In this document: piece by piece, positions 22,946 to 36,533 of the stretch
Layout: each line of letters begins with the position of its first letter
How positions within the stretch are numbered: the first letter of the stretch is position 1
Assembly: GCF_008831285.2 (NCBI RefSeq)
Contig: NC_045141.1
Location: forward strand, 2,234,001 to 2,298,000
Length of the DNA: 64,000 bases
Direction: 5' to 3'
Source: Nymphaea colorata
Lineage: Eukaryota > Streptophyta > Magnoliopsida > Nymphaeales > Nymphaeaceae
Translations under genes and position numbers: made by a program
The notes under the pieces: model-generated
Databases searched by the model: none
What the model saw: only the letters and a program-made list of their open reading frames with translations
What the model was told of the DNA's origin: nothing

Positions 22946-25900
22946 AGTCCTTTTCTTTCAAGAAATTGTCCATAAAACCTTGATGTCCTGAAAGTCAAAG
23001 TTGTCCCTGAAGCTTCGCTTTGCGAGTGTTTTTTGAGTCAAAGAGGTTTTGCTTCTTCTTTCACCAGTGCCAATGCCCAGAAAGGGAGGCAGTCGCGATA
23101 ACGAAAGAAACCGGTGGGTGGAATCGGTTCACTCCCAATGCTTAAAAAATTTGTTTTTCCACAGCATGCTTTAGTAAAAGTTCTCCTAATTTCTGCCAAT
23201 AAGCTTTATGTGTGTATTAATGAAAGACATCTAATTTTGAGAAACATAAGAGATGTGTTTGTACATCCAAAATCTTCATCATACACATCAACAGCTTAAT
23301 CAAGCAACACAAATTAAAAACAGAGAAAAGACAAATCTTTATTTACCTAAATAATTCACCAAAAACTGCCTGCACTTGTATAGGATTGTGCCTTGGTTGT
23401 AGAGATGACCAATGTAACTGCACCATAGGCATAATTGTACATTATGTCAAGGTCTTCAAGGATTTGGATATATTGCTCATGCATTTTCCCTTTAGAAAAA
23501 TAAACAGGTAAGCAATGATAGAAAAAGAATAATATATTTTCCCTCTAGAAATATAATTGAATAAGCAATTGTAGAAAAGGAACAGCATGAAGGAGCAGAA
23601 TTCCCTATCGGTTAATTTCCTTGAGGATATTTCGCAACATTCTACCCCAAATTCTTTCTTTAACAAAACCATAATGTCACCAATAGTGTCCCCTGCATAA
23701 GCTTCACCAAATCCTCCACTTTAGCTTCTGGAACTTTCTATATGCAGTTCATATGATCATATTATGTTCTACCAATCATTTTTGCTCAATGACATTTCAT
23801 TATAGTGATGCAACGTGCATTCTCTAGTGTTTTTCAGTTCAAAATTTTTGAGCTAGAACTTGCTATATTTCATTTTTAATATTTACAAAATAAATTTAAT
23901 TTGTGGAAATCCATGAAAAATATTGTTCTATATAAAATCTCGTCAAAGTACATGGTCTTGAAGCAATCCTTTTGAAACATATTAGTTCCAAATGCTACCA
24001 GTGGACCACATAAGTGATCAAATGTTCTTTGTAGCCCACACATGCACTATTAGATGATTATTGAATTATTGGAAATGCAAATTTTAGCAGCAAAAATGAA
24101 CATATGTTACACACTAATAGAATTTACTATATTTTTCAATGACAAAAAATATCCTAGTGTAGAAATATTATAGACAAACAACACAAAAGTGCCAACAATA
24201 TTTTATACCGATATCTGAGTAACATTAGCTAGGCACAATTACCAACAACAAAATTACAAGCAATATTAGAGATGCTAACACATCTGACACAAGACATATA
24301 ATTCATCAATGACAAACAATAAACCATAGCCCACGATGATTTCATACCTCATCACAATTCTTGTAATCCCAATGCTTCATCATGACTAGACATATCCTTT
24401 TGAGAACCCCTACCGATGCCATGTCTGTTCCTCATCTATTCTCTCAAAACCTTAACTTTGTAATCTTCCTCCAACTTTTCATCGTTTTCCTCATCTTCCT
24501 CACGACATATGCATATAACATGTTTTTCCACTCTCTTCATCTTTTTGTTCTTCTTTTTTAGCGCCCTCTGCCTTTAGCTTCATTTTTCCCTTTTCTCTTC
24601 CTCCCAAACTCATGTTAGTGTAGCGACACTTCTTCCAGATAGTGACACTTTGCCTTTTATAGTCAATAGGTTATTATTTTATAGCAGCTCTACTCTTTTG
24701 GTCGATGTGAGTTCTGTTCTTCTCTTTGCTAGTGTGGTCAAATGTTTCTACTATTTTAGTTACATCTCACCGTCAACTAGTTGTATCTCTTATTGCATCT
24801 TAGCCTCATGTAGGTGATGTTTAATCAGATGTTCATTAGAGTATTTTAAAACTTGCCAAATCAACCCCTTGACTCAACCCTCTTTTGAGTCAACCTACTA
24901 AAAGAACTAGTTATTGTTAAAACTTAGCTTGATTCCAGCCAAAACTCAGGCAGACTCAGCCGAAACTTGGGCAGGCATGGGTTGACTTGACAATTAGGTG
25001 ATAAAACTTCATATTGTGCAAGCAACAACACATTGGTTATTAACTACTTAATTACTAAATTGTTGACATAATCTTCTAAATTGTTGAACAAAAATTTTGG
25101 ATTATTACAATTCATTTATTAAATTTGCATATGTAAAATGAAAATCTAAAGCTGACTAGGCTTAACTTCATGTATGGTATCTATTTATTTCAATTTTTAG
25201 ATTATTGGGTTCTTTATCTTTTGGTCTTCTAATTTTCAATAACATATACATGCATGCATAATTTATTAGCTATTAAATAGTTGTAAATGTTGAGTTTATT
25301 AACTTTAATGTTTGTTTCTTATCCACTAAATTTTTCATTCATACATTCAAAATTTCTGCTCAGTTATATTGAAAGGTGCAACTACAAAGTAGCACTAGCT
25401 ATTTAATTGTCAAGTTTTTTGTTATTACAAGTAAATAGGGGTTACTTAAGTTGACTTATTTCTGAGTTCCATATGTGATCAAGTTATTTTACAACTTTTT
25501 TATGTTATATGATAAATTATATATTTTATTATTTTAAAGACAACAATTAACAAAACCTTATTTGAGTAACCAAGTTGGCCCGTAAAGTCACGCATCAAAG
25601 ACAAACAAGTTGAATCCCAAGCCATTGGGTTTTAGAACATTCGTTCATCCACCATCACACAATTTTTCTCATGTGCCACCATTAGTATGACTTGGGACTT
25701 GGCAGTTGTCGCTAATGAGATCCATTTCTCTTGCTCATAGGGTGGTATTTTGTAGTTTTGGATCAGTTCACCTTCAGCTTGTGCAATTGAGGTTACCTCA
25801 TTGTCTCTTCACTCTCTTCATTGATACCAAAAAAAACTTAAGTTGGTGAATAAATCATCGGTATAGATGGATTTATACTAGTGAAAGAAATCACTGCAAT

Positions 25901-26368
25901 CAATTGGCATCAGTGACAATTTCCACCACTCACAGGTGAGAGGGGACGAGAAGATCTATAGCAATGTGCTTATCACCACAATAGATCGTTCAATCCATCT
26001 TGTGGAAATTATTGTAATTAGGTAGGCTGCTGTCAAAAACTTTTTATAAGAGGGCATAAAACCCTTGTGTCCAATATTTTCATTTATCTTCCCTTTATCT
26101 CGAATGTCTTTTTGGTCAAATATTTCGTAGCCTTTTTAATCTAACTTCAGCTTCTGGCAAGGCCAATGGCAAGTCTAACCATTGGCATGCTTCTGCATTA
26201 GTATTGTACCACTGAGTTCTTCCATGGGGTAATAGATTCTGAACCAGTAGAGAGAAAGAGAAAGATGTTTTTCATATTCTAATTAGAGGCACACCATTTA
26301 TCATCACTATCACCGCATTTAGAGAAAGAGAGAAGCATCTGCCTCCTAGAAGCTGACATAGAACAGCC
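22946..26368. other. Long AT-rich intergenic region
   Basis: No gene or well-defined repeat was recognised in this 3.4-kb stretch. On the minus strand at about 24,450-24,600 there is a Lys/Glu-rich frame (KKMKRVEKHV and EEDEENDEKLEEDYKVKV), too short and low-complexity to call. A dinucleotide-poor A/T composition dominates. Confidence 0.45.
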
Positions 26369-26425
26369 TTAGGGGGCATCTGTTTACCGGTTGAAATACT
26401 ATAGAGAGGGGAATTGGTACGAATT

Positions 26426-26442
26426 CCCCCCCCCCCCCCCCC
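26426..26442. repeat. C17 homopolymer
   Basis: Seventeen consecutive C bases follow GAATT inside the outer Tourist-like element. Runs of this length are error-prone in sequencing, so the exact count may differ. Confidence 0.9.
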
Positions 26443-27061
26443 ACAACAAACAACGAAAAAATTTACCTAGGGAAAGGGGGGCTTTTCGTTTGAAATTTAC
26501 CACAGTAAATAGTTGGAGCCAGGGGATCCGACTATTTACCATGGTAAAGTTCCCCTCAGTGTCTGCTAAACAAGCAAACCACAAAAGCTCCCTTTGCTGC
26601 ACAAGAAGTTGTGTCATTGCCTCTAGTTCTTTCCATTTCCACCAGAAAAAATGTCGGCAACAATAAGCATGCATGTAATGCTTCATTCTTCACACACTCT
26701 CTTTCTTTCTCTCTTTTCTATCTATCTCTCTATCTCTCTCTCTCATTCCCCCGCCTGCTATTCCCCCTTCTGTCGTTCCCCCTTCTACTATTCACATGGG
26801 CTTCTCAAAGTTGTTTCTCCCATTCTTTCACTCTTTCTTTTGTTTTCCCATCATTTTCTTTCTCCCTTTACGAGGTAATCGCTTTTTTCACAACAAAAAT
26901 GGCATATCACGACACTAATTTCCCAACACAAGAAGTGCATAGTTTCAGCAATAGTTAGTTTTACCTTTTTATAACCCCCACCTCCCTCTCACATGATGTC
27001 TTTTTGGTTGAGAGACAACCTGAAGATTGCTCAATAAGTCTGGTTATTCCCCCCTCTTCCT

Positions 27062-27962
27062 TTACGCTTTGTTTGGATGGAGGGAAAGGGAAGGAAAGGG
27101 AGGGATGGAAAGGAAATGAAAAGAAAGAAAGGGAAAGAGGATGAAAAAGAAATGGAATGGAATAAAAAGAAAGGGAAATAAGCGATTATAAAGGTTGTTT
27201 GGAGAGAAACAAAAGGTATGATAGAATTTATAATACTTTACGACCTCTAACATTAAAAAATTTATTATTCAAATAAAGTTATTTTTAGTTTGATTTCCTG
27301 ATCCAATAAAAGAGAAACCGCACTTACACTAGACATTTCATTCTATAGTAATAAATATGATAAAAATTTATGTCAATCAAACGAAGCGCTATTTTCAGGT
27401 GCACTAATTGGACGTCATAAAAATGATAAAAACTTGATTTTGGTAAAGGGGCCATTGTGAAATACCATCCAAGTCTCGAGCAGTGGTGGGAAGGGATAGA
27501 GAGGCAAACCCGGCACCCATCAAAGTCTTGACCAGTGGCAAGGAGGGAGAGAGAGCCACACAAGGTTGGCTGATGTCTCTTTTACAAGCGAAGGTATACA
27601 CGGTAAAAAGGGATAGACTTTTTCCTTCCTTCTCAATTTCTCCAATTTTGAAGGGATTGGATTTACATTAGAGTTTCCTTTCATTTCCCTCTATTTCCTT
27701 TCCCTCCCTTTGCGACCAAACAAACTTTTTGCTTTTCTTTCCTTTCCCTTCTTTTTAATTAATCAACCAAACAATGGATTGATTGTTCTTTCCTTTCCTT
27801 TCCCTCCAACCAAATAGGGTGTTAGAGTTTCCTTTCCTTTCCCTCCCTTTGCAACTAAACAACCGTTTTGCTTTCCTTCCTTTCCCTTCTTTTTAATTAA
27901 TCAACCAAACAATGGGTTGATTGTTCTTTCCTTCCCTTTCCCACCAACCAAACAGGGCATTA
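27062..27962. mobile_element. Tourist-like MITE, inner, with tandem duplication
   Basis: The left end CGCTTTGTTTGGATGG then AGGGAAAGGGAAGG (from 27,065) pairs with the reverse complement of the right end, TGCCCTGTTTGGTTGG then TGGGAAAGGGAAGG (to 27,959). Both ends are flanked by TTA (27,062-27,064 and 27,960-27,962). The right part is a tandem duplication of about 133 bp: a unit with CTTCTTTTTAATTAATCAAC then CAAACAATGG occurs at about 27,745-27,780 and about 27,878-27,915. There is no transposase, so it must be moved in trans. Confidence 0.72.
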
Positions 27963-28819
27963 ATCCTCCACCCTTGCCGGTAGACTTCTATACACCCCCC
28001 CTCTTGCTGCTGGTAGCCTTTGCTAGCAAGCGATGACTGCCGATAGCTTCTTCAATCTCCATCACTATCTCCCTTGTTGTTAGCCTTTACTAGACGTTTT
28101 TTTCCTCTTTTTGCATTTGTTTCAATTTTTCATGGTTTTGTATCAAGGTTTTGATCCCTATGATCCTCCTATTGAGTCTACAATGTGTGAAATTTACTTG
28201 CCGTTATTGATTTCTATAATGTTTGCATTTTATTGAAGTAACTAAACGATTTGGACAGTAGTGCATTGCAACAATGTTTTCGCAATTGTTTACTCTTTTG
28301 AATAATTTGTAAAAACATTATAAGAATTTTACCAAAATATAGCAATGGTCATTAATTATGAAAAGAATGCCTAATTAAAAAACCAACTCTTGATTGATCT
28401 TGCAAAAGGGGATGCTATATGATCATCCACTTTGTTCTTGATAGTTATTTAACTTTTTCTCTCATTTCTCCTCTTTTAACGATCAAACACCAATAAATAT
28501 CTCCATATGAAATTTCATGGGTTTGTCAAACACACCTTATTTTCAGGTGAGGTGAAATTTCAACTCTTACACCCTTTACCAGAGGAAATTTCCCCTAGTG
28601 AAATTTCTCCTCCAAACCAGGTAAAATAAACAAATGCCCCCTTTAGCGATGCTAGTATGGTGATTCCTCATCTTGCTGTTGCTATTTTTGTGTTTTCTTC
28701 TCTACCAAGTGCGTGTAGGATCTAGTGGGCCTTAGGGCAATGAAGTGGCACTCTTGTAGCTTAGGTCCTCTCTCCATCACCCTGTCGGTATACTTTGTAG
28801 CTGGAGCCTCACCATTGCC

Positions 28820-29250
28820 GATGCTTGCACCTGGTTTGGCATCTCCCACAGTTCATCAAGTCATCTCACTCAACCTGATTAGTTGAGGAGGTTAAGTCTT
28901 ATAGTTCCGCTCACTCTTGATCGGTTCCGCTTTTATGGATGCAAGTATTAGGTGCAAGCTTGCTGGTTATATGTCATGATCGGTCGAGAGCGTCACTAAG
29001 CTTAAGATTCCACCTCTTGCATTCAATTAGCACTTTGGCAGGATTCCATCAGAAGTTGGTTCTCTTCACCAACTGAAGGTGATTGATGTCAGCTGCAATC
29101 AGATTTCTTGACCTATTCGCCATCATATTTCGAACCGTGTGGGGTTAAATTATGTTAGTTTCACAGGTATTTAGTTCAATGAAACAACGCTGGGATCCTT
29201 AGGGTCTTTGCTGCAGTTAAGTGGTTTGTTATTCGAGTTCAATTGACTTT
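28820..29250 (+). pseudogene. LRR receptor-like kinase fragment
   Basis: The frame DACTWFGIS at about 28,819-28,846 resembles the N-terminal cap of plant LRR receptors (usually C-x-W-x-G-V). A one-base shift leads to VHQVISLNLIS, the usual next segment. At 29,033 onward HFGRIPSEVGSLHQLKVIDV, then SCNQIS, a stop, PIRHHISNRVGLNYVSFTG, follows the plant LRR spacing L-x2-L-x-L-x2-N-x-(L/I)-x-G-x-I-P. Two stops and at least one frameshift break it. No transmembrane or kinase part follows; a transportin fragment comes next instead. Confidence 0.8.
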
Positions 29251-29742
29251 TATTTTGGAAGAGCTCAGAAAGGCAGTGTAGAATAATGCAACAAACCTCA
29301 ACTTTTTAACCATCCCCCTCTATTGAATGCGTCAAAAAGCATTTCTTGCTTTGCTAGAGTTCAATGTATCATATCAAATTTCAAACTTGCTTATGAATGC
29401 CATGCTAATGTTAGGCTAATGCAGATATATTTCTGTTTGAGTTACTGCTATATCACCTTAACTATATTTTCACCAATGTAGCTACAAACATTTTGCTTCT
29501 AGGGTTATAGGTTTTGTGATTCAGTTGTGAACCATTGTTTTGTACTTCATTCAATTTGTGAACCATTGTTTATGTACTTTACTTTGAATGTTCTTTCTCT
29601 GAAGCAGCATTTAAGGTTTTCTTCTTTTCCTTTTTCCCTTTCTGGTTCCGGCTTTGGGTTTTTGGTGGTCATGGTGGCTGACTACTATGTTTTGGTTTAT
29701 TTTATTTTCCTATTGATTATTACATACGATACTGGCCATTAG

Positions 29743-31312
29743 GAAGTTCACGAGCAATTTGATAAGGTGCTTATGGGCCCACTAAGAAGAATAATACTAA
29801 ATACAAATAAGCATGTGTGGGAGTCTGCAAGTTCTACTTTTGTTACACTTGAAGAGAAAGGTGTGATTTCATTGGCATATATTTGAGAAGCTATCCTTCC
29901 GTTGAGCCAGGTTTTTTATTATTTTATTGATAGGAAGCTGCATAGGGTTAGATCCTTGTCTGGAGATCAGCTTACAACATCTTATATTAGCCTTTAGGAA
30001 ATACCAAGTTGTTTATTTTCTCATTTTCTAAGGTGTATGTTTTCAAATTACAAATGCAAAGTTTTGCAGCTATCAATTTGTTGTCCACTTTCTCTTTCTG
30101 AACCTATGGTTTTCTTTTACTATTTGTAGAGAAGAAACCTTCAATTTGTATATAATGATATTGTACTCTGGCAGATGCACTTGACGAGAGTTAAACCACG
30201 TTAATTTTTCGCAAGTGCTTTTAGCGTATTTCTGCTGTAGTTCTCCCGATAAATGTTTCCTTTTAACCTGATTCTCATTATAATGATTATTCAGCGGAAG
30301 TATCTTGATATTTTGATGCCACCTCTGATTTTGAAGTGGCAACAACTATCAAAATTGGATAACGATATATTTTGTTACTTGGTGCTTCATTTCAATAGCA
30401 TAGGTGTGCCTTTTCAGATAGGTTGCACTTGGAATGTGAGCTTAATCATGAAGCATACATAGTTTTAGTCCTTTAGTTTTTCTATTTTCACTTTTCTTAG
30501 TTATTTAAATCCTATTTCCCTAGATAGTGGAAGATCTTTTGTTTCTTCCGTAATGTATAGGTTCTGAAATGTTTATTTTTCCCATACTGTTATACTTTGT
30601 CATGGTGATTGAAGAAGTGCAAAGTTAACTTGGTAGTTTATTAATTTTTATATGTTAAGCTGCTAAGAAGTTGGATGGTTCATGGTAAGTATCTTTCATA
30701 TATTTTTCAGAATCGACAGGTGTTCCTGTTATGTAAAGCCCCAATCTTGTTTTCATGATTTATTGCCCTTGCCTCCTTGACCAGTTGTTTGATTGTCTAT
30801 CCTCTTAGTCCTGGCAAATGAATGGGATATGAGACTTTCTAGTTGAAGGCATCAAATGGTTTTGAAGTGTATAACTCTCATGGAAGTATCAAATAATTCT
30901 AGCAGTAGTCTACCTCACCACAGCTTGTTTTTCTTTTAACAAAAAGAAATGTCCTTGATATGCTAGTCGTAACCATGGTAAATTTGCAAAGGCATGATTG
31001 TTGTGCCATATTTGTCCAAGGAAAGCTTTCTTTCCCTTTCCTTCCTTTTTTTCTTATTATTGGGCTCACTTTTATATTTCTTTCATACGCCTTAGGTTCC
31101 TTATCATATAGTTTATTTATGATTTGAATTTTATCCAGTTTTGGCTTAATATCTTCTAGTAGAAGGTTCTACATTAAAATTGTTTGGCTGCACTTCGTAT
31201 CTTCTTCTTCTGGATGTTTCAAGCATTAGGTAATAGTTTTACTGTTTGCTGCACCAGTTTTTCAGAGATGTGTCCACCTGATCCTGTCATAATTGATGGC
31301 TAAAAGGTAGCC
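29743..31312 (+). pseudogene. TRN1: Transportin-1 (karyopherin beta-2) pseudogene with introns
   Basis: Transportin-1 carries PY-NLS cargo into the nucleus and is built of HEAT repeats. Five blocks occur in the order of the protein: 29,743-29,893 ([14 protein letters not shown] then [19 protein letters not shown]), 29,948-30,007 (CLEISLQHLILAFRKYQ), 30,130-30,190 (RRNLQFVYNDI, a 1-base loss, then TLADALDE), 30,295 to about 30,420 (KYLDILMPPLILKWQQLSK then LDNDIF) and 31,245-31,312 (FAAPVFQRCVHLIL, stop, LMAK). GT follows block 2, and AG precedes blocks 1, 3 and 4, so introns are kept and this is not a retrocopy. Stops at the end of block 1 and in block 5, plus the frame loss, show it is dead. 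Only a middle portion of the gene is present. The LRR fragment lies 0.5 kb upstream on the same strand. Confidence 0.85.
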
Positions 31313-34300
31313 ATAGGTCTCACTTATTGGACATGCGCGTCTGTTTGTGTTAGTCATTTCCATCAAAGTTTGTACTTCTTTTCCTCTCCTCCACTCCTTT
31401 AAACTAGAACACGGAAAACATATGTGACCATTTTTTTATGTGCAAGGAAAAAGATGACAAAATCTATCGTTTCTTTGGAATTACTTCTGGAATAGTTTAC
31501 CTGTTTTTCTCAAGTTCAAAGTTGGATTTCATGAATGTGCTTTTGTCCAAGTATTTAATCTTGATATTTTTTTCGCTGTTGAAAAGCTTAGCTAAGATGT
31601 TATTTTTGTCATATACGGATTACATCACACAATCTTTTATGATTTGGTCGACATTCCGTAACAGCTATAGCGGTGGCCAACTGCACTACTATTATTATGA
31701 AAAGCATTCACTGTACCAGACAATTTATTAACTTGAAAATGGCATCCACACTGGCGGTGATCTCAGCAGCTACAGCAGTGACTAGCGATGAAATCCGTCA
31801 CCTTGATAAGCGTGTTTTCCTGTAACGGCACCACGTTAAGTAAAAGAACCTACAAAATCAACACCGTATGGGCGCATATAGAGGGAAAAATCTTACCAAC
31901 TTCTTGACAAAAGAAACTTCACTGAATTCTTTGAGAAACTTGTTGGTCGAAAACGCCCACTAGCCCAATGTTCTCACCAGTCCTTTTATGTGAAATCGTC
32001 CTTCAACGATGTTTGGAGTGTCCTTGGGTGGAATCATCCTTCACTCATTTTGCATGGAAGGGGCAGGCTCGTCCTCTAATATCTCATGGCAGAATGAGGG
32101 GAGAGTGTTAGGATGGTGGATCCCATTACGGGGTCATGGTGGATTCCATTTATGGGCTCATGGCAGGCAAAGATGGTTATAAGCGTTATACTGGTATATG
32201 AAATGTTCGTGCGTCTGTTCGCACATAAAAATAAACCTTTTTGAAAAGATAAAAATGGAAATTAGAAAAAATAAAAAGACAATAAAGAACATATTTTTAA
32301 AAAATTACTAAAATGTTCTACTCTTATTGTGCAAGTAAGTTGCACACGCATACCGGCACATACAACTCGATTTACATGACAGTTGGAGAGGGTCGAACAT
32401 TGTTTTCAACTCATGAGATGGAGTAGTGTGTACACAAATTGTTCACGCAACAAATACGCATGTAACAAAAGAAGTTGGGGTAGTTTAAAAGGTTTTTATA
32501 AAGATATATACATTTTAGACTTTTTAATATTTTCATAATCTTTTTTTGTTTTCTTGAAAATCTTCATTTTTTTACTTTATCAAGGGCATTCTGGTCCCAG
32601 TTTCATCAATTCATGGGGTCGCACACAGAGTCTCTTGTTTCTATGGAAGATCAGTCTCAAACAATTTTTCTTTTTAAATTTTGCTTAGTGGACGTTTCTT
32701 TGACGTTTTAAACTGTCTTATCTTTATCTTTTTCGATGCATCTGTAGCTATTCATAATAATAACTATGTCATTACATTTTGATGTTTAAATTTTGATATT
32801 ATTCTAATTCATTTTCACGCTTTATTAATTCAGTTCATGGATCCTGTGCAACTAGTTTTACTTACAAAATTGATTAATAAGAAAATATATTTTGCTTCTC
32901 TGGTTGTATCAATTGATATTAGCTACCAGCCTCTTTCTTGGAATGACATGTTTGATTTTCTTTTCCTTCACATCAATTCTAGGCTCTAGTCCGAGACCTG
33001 AATTGCCTGCTTGCTTTAACGCTCATCCTCTCCACGTGAACGAGTGGTCAGATGATCTGATGACCAACCGGCACCACCACAACTTTTAGGAAAATTGGTT
33101 GCCCAAGCAAATTAAGCTCGAAATTAATGGCTTGTGATTGCTGATCTCCAAGGTAAGCTGTAAGTTTCGTTGGCCGACAAAGTTTGGTTGCATTGATTGT
33201 TCCAAAGCAATTGATCAACACCAGATATACCCTCACGATACGCAAGCGTGTCTTAAAAATTCCCAACTACTTGAATGAACCACCAGTTGATCCCTTTCTC
33301 TCTTTTGCCACAACAGTGGATAATAAACGCCACTGTGCTGCCTTTTCGTGAAAGAACTTTAATGAGAAGTACTGATTACAAGTGCTCAACCGACAGCTAT
33401 CCAAGGACACATCAGTTTCATACATGTGAGGTCCCATCAACTTTACTTGCTAGCCATTGCAGCAAGATGAGAAATTGTGAATTGTGAATTTCAAGCACGT
33501 GAATTCATTGGGGGGCGCGTGAATTTTCGTACATGTAAATTCATCTGCGCCACCTGTGTTTCAAACATGTAAATTTGGCGTTGTTTCAGATGCCCGTAGG
33601 GTTGTCCCTTCAACCGGTTTTCTTTTGTGTTCCACTTTTCCAGTTTCACAGCGTGAGGAATCTTAACTTTCGGGCCTTGCAAGTCCCAACTGAACTAAGG
33701 AAATGTTCAGTAAAACCACGAGGCAAGTCCGAACTGAACTAAGGAGAGTAAAACCACGAGGTGTGGTATTAGGGATGTCAACCGATCGAATGTCTAATCA
33801 AAATATCTACAAAAAGTTCAATTCTGACTAAAAAAATAAGATTAGATATGGATTTAAGAAATGATATCCCATCAAATTTGGATTCAGATTTGGTTTTAAA
33901 TAATTATCTGTTTGGATAACACTTTTCTTAACATGATATTTAAATCGGAATCCGATGTATCATATCTTAATCAGATGGAATCTGAACCCGAAACCATAAA
34001 TCCGAAGCCAGAACGAGTTTTGAAATTCTTGCTGGGTTTTAACCTGCAACCTAACATGTTTTGGCAAAAGCTGTAGCCAAGTGTAACAGAAAATCTATAC
34101 AAAGAATTAAACTTTTAAATATTTACCATTCTTCCATAAACATCCTCTTTGACCAACGTTTATTTTTTATCACTCAATAACTGGAAAATGAAGGTTCATA
34201 ACCATAATTTCTTTCTCATGGACCCTAAACCATAATAATTTTGAATCTTATTTTAAGTATATCAAACAGTATAAATCCTGACATTTGTTAAGTAAATTTC

Positions 34301-36533
34301 AACTTAAAATAAAGAAATAATATAATGTAAATATAATAGCAAAAAAATCTCAATGAAAATAAACAACTAGTATTTTCGAAACAAACTTAGTATAGCCTTA
34401 TTATATTAAAAAGTTGAACTTGGTTTATAAGGATAATCATCCATGATTACTATTTGTGACTATAAATTTCTTTAATTTGTATTTTTTTGTAATTTAGACT
34501 CAAAATGCATGCCTGAGACAATTTTTTTGGTTATCCAAACGAAATTTTAAATTAAACCAGACAAGCATACTTTAATTTAAATAGTTTGATAAAATAAACT
34601 ATAAAAGACAAACTAATGTATTCAATTAATCAAAAATTCTTTTATTGAAGTAATTTTTTAAACTAACATTGAATATATACATTTAAATTAACTAAATAGT
34701 TTGGTAAAATAAACTATAAAAGACAAACTAATGTATTCAATTAGTCAAAAATTCTTTTATTGAAGTAATTTTTTAAACTAACATTGAATATATACATTTA
34801 AAATCAAAATTTTTTGAAAACAATAAAAAAGTATTTATCAAATGAACTAGATGATTGGATTAAAAAAGAAAGATGGATCTACATTGTTACATGTGAGAAT
34901 CCAATATCTTTATTGGACTCGCTACCAAGGATTAGATGCTAAAAACCCAAATCTAATCTACTATTTCTTATTTGACCTAGATTGTTATTCCTTAAATGAA
35001 TCTGGGTTGTGAGTCAATGGGATTCAGCCATTCAGATCTTATGTACCGAACTGGATGACTTTATATGGCTGTATGAAATAACAAATTTAAATATATTTAA
35101 ACTATATGACTTTTCAACTTCTCGCTTCAATTGTTTAGGATTTTTCTACGCTATCACAACTTTCCAAAAAGTATACTCAAAATATACTCATTGTTCAGAG
35201 TTGCAGCCTTAAAGAATACTTTTTGAGATTCCTCTATTTCAAGGAACAACTGTACCAATACACGTTGAGGCTGCTATCTCAAGATTACTCAAGCTTTGAG
35301 GCACAATATCATTTAGATTGTGATCAATTTCTGATCTGACTGGATTTTTACATACAAGAAGCAAGTTTTACTGAAATACTGTCTTTTTAGACACGAACCT
35401 GTCTAACACATTGTCCTTTTGTTATTTTGGCTTTACTGAAATCCTGTCTCATTGATGCAGCATAATATAACCATTTCGACCTTTATGCATAATTTTCATT
35501 ATGCATCATTCAGTTTTTCATGTATACTATCGCTAATCGCTTTAATAACATTTCCTTATAAGTTTTTTGCTGAAAAAACTGTTAGGATATATAGTCTGCT
35601 TCAATGCATTATTTTTCTAAAGAATAATTTATGGTGGAGAGGGAATACTGGGTTGAAGTAGCATAATAGGATACCCTTAAAAAAATTAATATCAGATTAG
35701 ATTTGATGCTGCAAGCCTACCTTCATCTTCATATTTCTTTTTAATTTGACCAAATTACATATGATACAAAACCCATGAAGACATTCATGGAGGACACTTT
35801 TAGCTGGGAAACCAGAAACCAGGAGTCCCCCTCTGGTAGAGGACATGAAAATGCTTCCCTCATTCGAGCATTGGATACTCATAATAATTACATGTGATTT
35901 AGTACTTGATCATGTGAACTGATTTTAAAGGGCACCTTGACGTCCTCTAATTGGAATAAAGAAGTGAATCACTCCCTTCTTCACGCTAAACCCTATCATC
36001 AACCGTGTGATCTCCAAGTAGCGAAAAGCAAGGCCTTGGCATAATAATCGAAGGAAAAAAGGGCATTGCTTTTGGATGGCTAGTTTTATTAATTTCTAAA
36101 TCCTGGATGTGAAATAGTTGGAGATTAATATTTGAGAAAACCATACCCATAGGAGCTTACAAGGCATATGTATTAGCATATTCATAGTTTGTGTATGTGT
36201 CAAATTGTTTAAAAAATTTTAGCACAAGATGTCTTGCTTATCGAAATTTTCCTTTTTTTTTTTAATAAAACCGCATGATCCACATTGTTGCTCTCAAGTT
36301 GGCACCTTTTTTCCCTTAATTTTGCAGCAGAGATGTAGATCCAATTTAACATGTTCACATGCTGCTCAATTAAGATTTCAGGTGTTCATACACCATGGGT
36401 GCCTAACTTGGTGATCCACAATGTTCACACACCAATTGCAATGTCTTAATCTATGTCTCATTTGGCCATATTTAATTCGTGTATGTTGATGTTCTATTAA
36501 AATGATTGGGAACCCATAACCTTACCTTCAATC
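31313..36533. other. Intergenic region with local duplications
   Basis: No protein gene was recognised. Near 32,095-32,110 a purine tract followed by TGTTAGGATGG looks like a polypurine tract and LTR start, but no matching LTR was found. At 33,681-33,765 a 44-bp unit (AAGTCCCAACTGAACTAAGG...) is repeated. A 115-bp duplication at 34,583-34,803 is listed separately. The 33.8-34.9 kb part is very AT-rich. Confidence 0.4.
34583..34803. repeat. 115-bp tandem duplication
   Basis: Two adjacent copies start AGTTTGATAAAATAAACT (34,583) and AGTTTGGTAAAATAAACT (34,698). They stay nearly identical through CTTTTATTGAAGTAATTTTT and ATTGAATATATACATTTAAA, with only a few differences, so the duplication is fairly recent. 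No coding content. Confidence 0.9.

Larger units (their letters stand above)
26369..28645. mobile_element. PIF/Harbinger (Tourist)-like non-autonomous element, outer
   Basis: The left end GGGGGCATCTGTTTACC (from 26,372) is mirrored by the right end CAAATGCCCCCT (to 28,642), whose reverse complement is AGGGGGCATTTG. TTA flanks the left end (26,369-26,371) and TTA lies at 28,643-28,645, the target type of PIF/Harbinger. The right end has one extra T, so the match is not exact. No transposase is encoded. The element contains a second element (27,065-27,959) and a run of 17 C at 26,426-26,442. Confidence 0.55.

Noticed and set aside
32095-32200. Purine tract and TGTTAGG as the 3' LTR start of another retroelement
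   Set aside because: No second copy of the putative LTR, no pol remnant and no target duplication were found nearby.
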